64,000 nucleotides of DNA from Diadema setosum (Eukaryota; Echinodermata; Echinoidea; Diadematoida; Diadematidae): contig CM067067.1 in NCBI GenBank assembly GCA_033980235.1, forward strand, positions 38,009,639 through 38,073,638. Direction: 5' to 3'. Positions 58,112-64,000 of the stretch are shown here, one piece after another. Position numbers and translations under genes: made by a program. The number at the start of each line of letters is the position of its first letter. The first letter of the stretch is position 1. Below the pieces are notes generated by a model, which was not told where the DNA came from, did no database searches, and worked only from the letters and a program-made list of their open reading frames with translations.

Positions 58112-58729
58112 TTAGTATATTTGATGTAAATTTAATATCATTGATGTTGCTAAGTTCATATCGCCAAGTGTTTACCTGCACTTGCGCCCTCTGCGAACGT
58201 TACTGGGTGTTGCTGTGTGTACACAAATGACTGATGATGGAGACCCAACAACAAAATGAAATAATCATTATGACTCAATACGGACTCACTTTTTCAAACG
58301 ATTGCAAAACGCAAATGTTGCAGTTTCCATCGTGACAGTGAGCTAGCAAACTTGAACAGTTATTACTATGGTTACTGCGTGCAATAACTCACTGTGACAT
58401 GACACTGGTATAAATTTACTTCCCAATCCTAACTTGCGCTTGCATTGTTGCAATGCCAGTGGATCATACTGTAGCGTAGCCCCGGAGACCCGCCGCTCTG
58501 TACGTTGTACGTTGGGGCTGCTGGTCGCAGTTAACTGTAGCGTGGGCCCTACTTATGAATAAGGGCAGGGTCTACATTCTAACGTTAGTTTCACCAAATT
58601 CATGACCTGTACACTAGTCCTGGCCATCAAGCAATGCATAAGTAAGGTAGCTGAATCTATAATAACAAGCCATTTGGGTAGTAGAGATTAAAGTAAATCA
58701 TATAATGCTTCCTAAATTCCATGTCTAGC

Positions 58730-58893
58730 ATTGACCAAAAGATCGGTCTGTATCTGGTCGTTGAGTCAAGGATATGTTCCACAGTGACTACGTCTGGCTT
58801 CACTAAATCCCCTCCTGTACAAAGGAGAGCCGTAAATGTCAAAAAATTATATTAAAAAAAAAAAAAAAAAAAACTCCGGAGAACAGACGGATT
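58730..58893 (+). mobile_element. Foldback element, copy 2 (partial)
   Basis: It starts CATTGACCAAAAGATCGGTC. It has the same left arm as 56671 (CTGTATCTGGTCGT ... GTCTGGCTTCACTAAATCCC), then poly-A and an ACAGACGGAT remnant. The right arm is missing. Confidence 0.65.
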
Positions 58894-59946
58894 TTTAAGT
58901 CTAACATTACTTGCTCTCTAACTGAGTGAAAGCAGCTAGCAGAGAGAGAGTTGTTCGCACCAGGTTTTTTAAAAAACAAAAAACAAAAAACAAAAAAAAT
59001 CTTTGACCCCAGCCTTGCATTTTGTATGTTGATAATGTTAAATAGATGAACAAATTTTACGCAGTGAGTGATCGTCTGTTGACACTCGACTCGGTCTCGA
59101 GGCGACGAGTGACAGTTGCTGCACGGCTTTTTTTTTCTCTTTTGACTCCCCCTGCTACGATTTCAAGACTAGATTGCTCCCCAGTGATCTGTCTTAGACT
59201 GGTGTTGTTTACCTACCTAAGCTATGTTTAGCCGCGTATGTATGCTGACTGTTGTAGTGCTAAGCATACACAACACAACAAATCAAGTAATAGTGTGGTC
59301 CATGATGGGCCAATCACAATTCTGCCGTGGATCGCAAATACCATACCAGTAGGCAGTAGACCCCGCATGGCATTTTCTAGAACTTAAAAGTCAGTAGATA
59401 AACAAAAACTTATTAGACCACCTACAACAATGTAACTGAGTTCTGTCTCATTTAATTCACAACCATTTAGTAAATTTTTTCTCTTGTAGATTTGAATAGA
59501 TATTTTTGATAGGTTCTTCAGTTTTCATTCCATGACCTAGGGTGATGTTAATGGGGTATTTTCCTCATACACTTGTAACCCATGATGGGGTAATGAAGAA
59601 TTGAGGGTTTGATAGAATATAAATGGCCCATCACTTTTTACACAAGGTGACATCAATTACTCTGGCTTACAATTGTTTAGGCCTACAATGTAACTTGCAC
59701 ACAGCGCATGATTATTACCGGGTAATGGTATAATTCTTCCATTCTCAAGTTGACCCGTGTCTCAAGTCTACTGTAAATAGATCTATACTGTATTACGTGT
59801 GTATTCATTTATGAACAATATGCAGTGACTCATCGTGTAGAGTGTACAAAACAGCAGTAATGATGTATCATTTGCTTGCAAGGATTGAAATTTTCAGTGG
59901 AATGTGCATTGATTTTCTGTCTTTTTTTACTTTTTTGCATTTATGG

Positions 59947-60018
59947 TCAAATAATCAGTTAAGTGATGTCCTGTCCAATTCCCAGCTGTCTTACCCCAAA
60001 AATGAAGCCACCATGGCA
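59947..60018 (+). repeat. Dispersed repeat J, copy 2
   Basis: TCAAATAATCAGTTAAGTGA ... TACCCCAAAAATGAAGCCAC aligns with 9351-9421. Confidence 0.6.
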
Positions 60019-60575
60019 CGTCAAAGGAACGGCTATATGCCATTCGGTATAATGCTTTGGCCACCATGTTTTTTTGGCTCTCCTGAACATTTGACATTTT
60101 GTAAGTATACGAGGTCTTGTCGCCCCAGCGATGTTTTAGTCATGAGGATGCTTTCAACTCAGTAAGGTACACACACATGTAGTTGAAATGCCCAAGTTTG
60201 AGAAATCTTTTGGTATTCTCAACAACAAAGGCAACTTTTTACTTCTTTCTTTTTATTTCTTTTTAGTGAAAGCACTTGTGCAAGTCAAACTGGAGAAGTG
60301 TCTCCATTGACACGATTCTATTTCACTGGCATGAAATTTTATGTCATGGCTGAAGTGTGGGGGTTTCCCATCCATGGTATTATGATATGTTATACACTTA
60401 ATATCATAAACAATGCATTACATAGGGCCTTTCTTCACAACAAAGTAGTTGTTGGGTGGATGCATTTAATAGTTTAATGTACATCAAGATCTTAGATGTC
60501 AAGTCTCGTGCATACGGTGTCAGTCTCATGCCTCAGGGACCCAACTCACACTATAACCCTTCCGAATTATGTAAG

Positions 60576-60819
60576 TACTGTATACGGCGAATATTTCACG
60601 AGGTTTTTATTTTCGTGAATTTTGTGAGTCAGCAGCTATTCACGAAATTAAAGACACGCGAAAATATTGACTCTAATGGCGATATGAATGTGATGTACGC
60701 GTATACATTTCTCCATTCAGTACAGGACTCCGCGATTGCGAATTTAACCACTCGCGAAATTGTCGGGAAGTCCCGATTCGTGAAAATTTAGACTCGCGAA
60801 ATATATGGCGTATACAGTA
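60576..60819 (-). mobile_element. Family G MITE, copy 3
   Basis: The copy is in reverse orientation, 244 bp, with TIRs TACTGTATACGGCGAATATT and AATATATGGCGTATACAGTA. It is the best preserved copy and defines the empty site used to place the family C insertion. Confidence 0.8.
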
Positions 60820-63800
60820 TTCTATTGATGTTACATGAGTCTGCCCTAGACTTTATGAAAGTTTGCTTGAAGTTATGAACTTGTTGTAGAAGTAAAACAT
60901 TTCATATGATGCTTACTTTAATGGCGTAACATTGAAGTTACATGTAGCAACACTGTTTAATTCTTGACATCGGCAGAGTCATACACATCATGTTTTGTAT
61001 TTTGTAAACTCTGAAGAGAAATATAAAAAGCAGAATAATTTATGAATAAGTTCAAGAATTTTGAAATGCTGCTGTATAGATTGAATACGGTATATACAGT
61101 GTATACAGCTGTATATACATTTGTACTGGTATTGGTGGACTCCTGCTATCCCTATCAAACCTACTGATTTAAAATACCATTAATATACAGTCTACATACA
61201 GGTTGTCAATACAGTTAATGATATTTCAGAATGGACAGTGTGGTTAGAAGTAAAACCAAGATAGCATGCATTGTAATGCTACATTTATTTGTCAGCAGAT
61301 CAGAACAGTCCAAATACGGATATATGCACTTTGGTAGAACCCTCTGAAATAGTAATCATACACCAAGAGAAGTATGAATGAATTACACACTGCACTCTTT
61401 GTTGTTGAATGAAGTGCGAATTAGAACTTTTCACAGTTAGGTACTACATGTATACCACCCAGCAGTTACGCTTTTAAAAATGTGAATTTACTTCGATAGG
61501 ATATATAATTGGTGTTTAGTAGAGCAATACGAGTTGTTATTGTAAATTGATGTATTATCCTCTCCCCCCCCCCCAAAAAAAAAATAAAAATAAAAATAAA
61601 AAAATAAATAAATAAATAAATAAATAAATATGAAAATTAATTAATAAATAAATTAAAAAGAATAAAAAAAATAAATAAATAAATAAACACCACCACCACC
61701 AACAGCAACAACAACAAACAAGCACAAAAATAGGTTGGACTACAAGATGAAATTCTTTTAAGGCACAAGATCTATAAAGATTGTAAGCTGAGTGCACTGA
61801 AGTCCAAAGGGCATGTATTCAACAAAATTATTGCAGTGAAAAAAAAGGGGGAATGTGAATTTATTGCTCGAAAGGAAATCAATATATACTATACCCAATG
61901 CCAGCTGCTGGAATAAGCAATCAATATCTCATGAGAGGTATGCATTTATAATTGATTTTGCACTTGATACAATGGATTGAACCTTTGAACCCAAGCAGTG
62001 AAACATCACGCCTGTAAGGCTTTTGATGGTACCATAGAGCCTAGTTCCTCTATTTTTGTGTTCACTCTGTGTCAGATTTTTTGTTTTTGTTTTGTTGGGG
62101 TAAATCGCTGTTTTCATGAAAAAGAAAATAGTATGCCGATACCACTAAACACTCTCTTTCTTCCCCACAAGAACTTCAAAACAGGGTGATGTCTGCATAC
62201 TTATAAGCATAAGTATAGCAAGTACCAGTATGAAGTTGTTCATTATATTGAAAAAAAAAAAAGCTTCAAAGTTTGTGTAAATTGTTGTGTAAACAATGTG
62301 GCAACCTTTAGAAACCAATGAAATAGTCACAGTCAGGCACACACACACAAAAGAAACATATTTGTAATATTGTAATACACACTTGTAATTTTTTTTTTTC
62401 TAATTTCATATTCAAACTAAAAAGTATTATAAAATAATGTTTCATTATTGTGATCTAATGCAATTATGCAGTGTATAGCAATGATTTGGATTAGAATGAC
62501 ATGTAAATTTACATTTTGAAAGCATTTTTTAAATACAGGATGGATAAATTTCCATACAGGTTTAATCCATCCTACAAAAATTTGATGATTAGTTAAACGC
62601 TTAAAGATTTGAAGGCTTTGAATGATTTTGTGGCCAAAATTTATATTAGTATTTTTAGAACCAAATAGGGCTCAAATGAAATGGAAGTTTCTATCCAAAC
62701 TTTTGAAATTCTAGTACAAAATGATAAAAAAAGGTAGATGAAAACTAGGTAAAGGAATAAGGAAATCACATAAAAGTAAATTTATTTTAATGAGACTTCA
62801 TGGGTTACAGGAAACAAGTTTCGTACTATCTTGTATCTTGCATTGTGACAATGACATTATGATTGCCATGGCATGTCCTGGATAACAGATCTGATTAATT
62901 ATGGATGTTTTGAAATGTAAAAGTGGATATTTTTGCATGAGTAATTTTTAAATATTTTTTTTTATTTTTTTGAGGGGGGTGCTCGACTGAGTAAGATGAA
63001 TTGCACATGCCTTTGATTCTGTGGAATCAGGACATTAATTACTGGAACATAAGGCATGCAAAAATATTCCTGTGCTTTTATTTTCATGCTTCCTTCTGGC
63101 TGCACGAAGTGAGCGAAAATTCCCACTTTTACAGTATTCAGTATAAACAAATTCTTACCTCCTTTTCATGGTAGACATCAAATCTTTAGTAAACTGTTTG
63201 ATTTCTGTGCCATCAGTTCAGATTGTTCCCTTTGTTTCCTGTCCATGATCCAGTCAAGAATTTCTTTTTAAGCACTGCCCAACACAGTTTTAGAGACAAG
63301 GTGCATCTTTCTGGGATTGTCCCTGGCGTGCATCCATACGAGAATGAGACCAGCATTTACTCTCTGTGCCGCTCCCTAGCAACGGGCGCCACGCTCCCTG
63401 GAATTCTGAGTTGGGTAAACATGGCCAAGTTTAGATTGATGGCTATGCACAGACTGCCCATTGCCTGCAAATTTGAGTCCAGTTTTGTACATTTTTTTTT
63501 TTCCCCAGCATGTCTGTGCTATGACATCTTTACTGTGTTTCACTAATGGAGAGAAAATTGGTTTGTAGTCGCATAGGGGCCAGAGATGTGAAGATTTTCG
63601 GGTGTGAGTTAGAATCAGCTGATCAGATTAAGGTCTCTTGCAGGGACGTATGTCGGCTCTTTGTATGTTCAAAGGGACTGCAATCACTGCAAATATGCCT
63701 TCCATAGTGGGATTTCATGGATAACTGTTAGCATTTGCATAATCTCTGAAATTTTGCTGAATGGTATTTGCGTGAATTCTGCCAGTGAGGTGTGTCTCCA

Positions 63801-64000
63801 TGGGAGAGGTGTGGTCCTGGCGCCTCGGTAGTACGATGTACCTGGCCTTTGTTTTCCTATTCTATTGGAGGAGCAGATTCCAATTACCGGTTACCGAAAC
63901 TGTGTACTTTAGGATTACAGTCGTAGAAGTGAGCAGCTTTGGTGTATTGTTGGGAAAGTCGGTGGTCTGAAACACCCGCCCATTGTCATGTCAACAGGTG
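60820..64000. other. No gene recognised
   Basis: AT-rich except for a less AT-rich segment at 63280-63480 (TAGCAACGGGCGCCACGC). That segment lacks a convincing exon structure. Confidence 0.5.
61577..61690. repeat. (AAAT)n array
   Basis: AAATA/AAAT repeats after a C-run and an A-run, followed by CAC/AAC trinucleotides. Confidence 0.9.

Noticed and set aside
63223..63546. 107-codon plus-strand frame in a less AT-rich segment
   Set aside because: No recognised domain, T-run inside, and no clear splice or start context.

Overview
This window is eukaryotic nuclear DNA, most likely from a marine invertebrate deuterostome; an echinoderm is my best guess. The evidence is an AT-rich sequence with GT-AG introns, long microsatellites, many short inverted-repeat (MITE-like) elements, a 5'-truncated LINE and an LTR retrotransposon of the Gmr1-like type, a group described mainly from deuterostomes. 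There are no operons, no CRISPR array and no prokaryotic genes. The species call is inference; a mollusc or other marine invertebrate cannot be excluded.

Layout. 1-9,900: no gene recognised; microsatellites ((TA)n, compound trinucleotides, a 340-bp TGAA array) and several short terminal-inverted-repeat (TIR) elements. 9,903-19,466 (minus strand): the one host gene I recognise firmly, phosphatidylethanolamine N-methyltransferase (PEMT), as four exons with matching splice phases, lacking only the N-terminal ~30 residues; a possible further exon is at 22,063-22,174. Its introns are packed with transposons: a nested MITE pair, a Tc1-like foldback, a LINE remnant (16,413-18,873) and a hAT-like MITE lying 15 bp from a splice donor. 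20,000-30,000: palindromes, a tRNA-like SINE head and two large non-autonomous elements. One carries arrays of AGGTCA direct repeats; the other carries four exact RFX X-box motifs. 30,390-30,474 (plus): a plausible first coding exon of an unidentified gene. 30,500-46,000: mostly unannotated, probably intronic or intergenic, with further element copies. 46,347-53,634: an apparently intact Gmr1-like LTR retrotransposon (LTR, tRNA-Arg primer site, single gag-pol ORF, polypurine tract, LTR, 5-bp target duplication) inserted into an older repeat. 54,678-55,680: a 1-kb inverted repeat. 56,000-64,000: more MITEs and a second plausible first coding exon at 58,056.

The most interesting features are (1) the Gmr1-like element, whose integrase lies before reverse transcriptase, the reverse of ordinary Ty3/gypsy order; (2) a set of sequence-unrelated repeat families (A, B, C, D below) that share one architecture: an A-rich leader, a short palindrome, a TIR, tandem cores in three of them (about 150, 161 or 325 bp), a CGGA/CGACC-type microsatellite in the same three, and a 3' terminal inverted repeat, forming a hairpin in A, B and C. 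Two of these families carry many exact transcription-factor-like motifs. Family letters are local names used only here.
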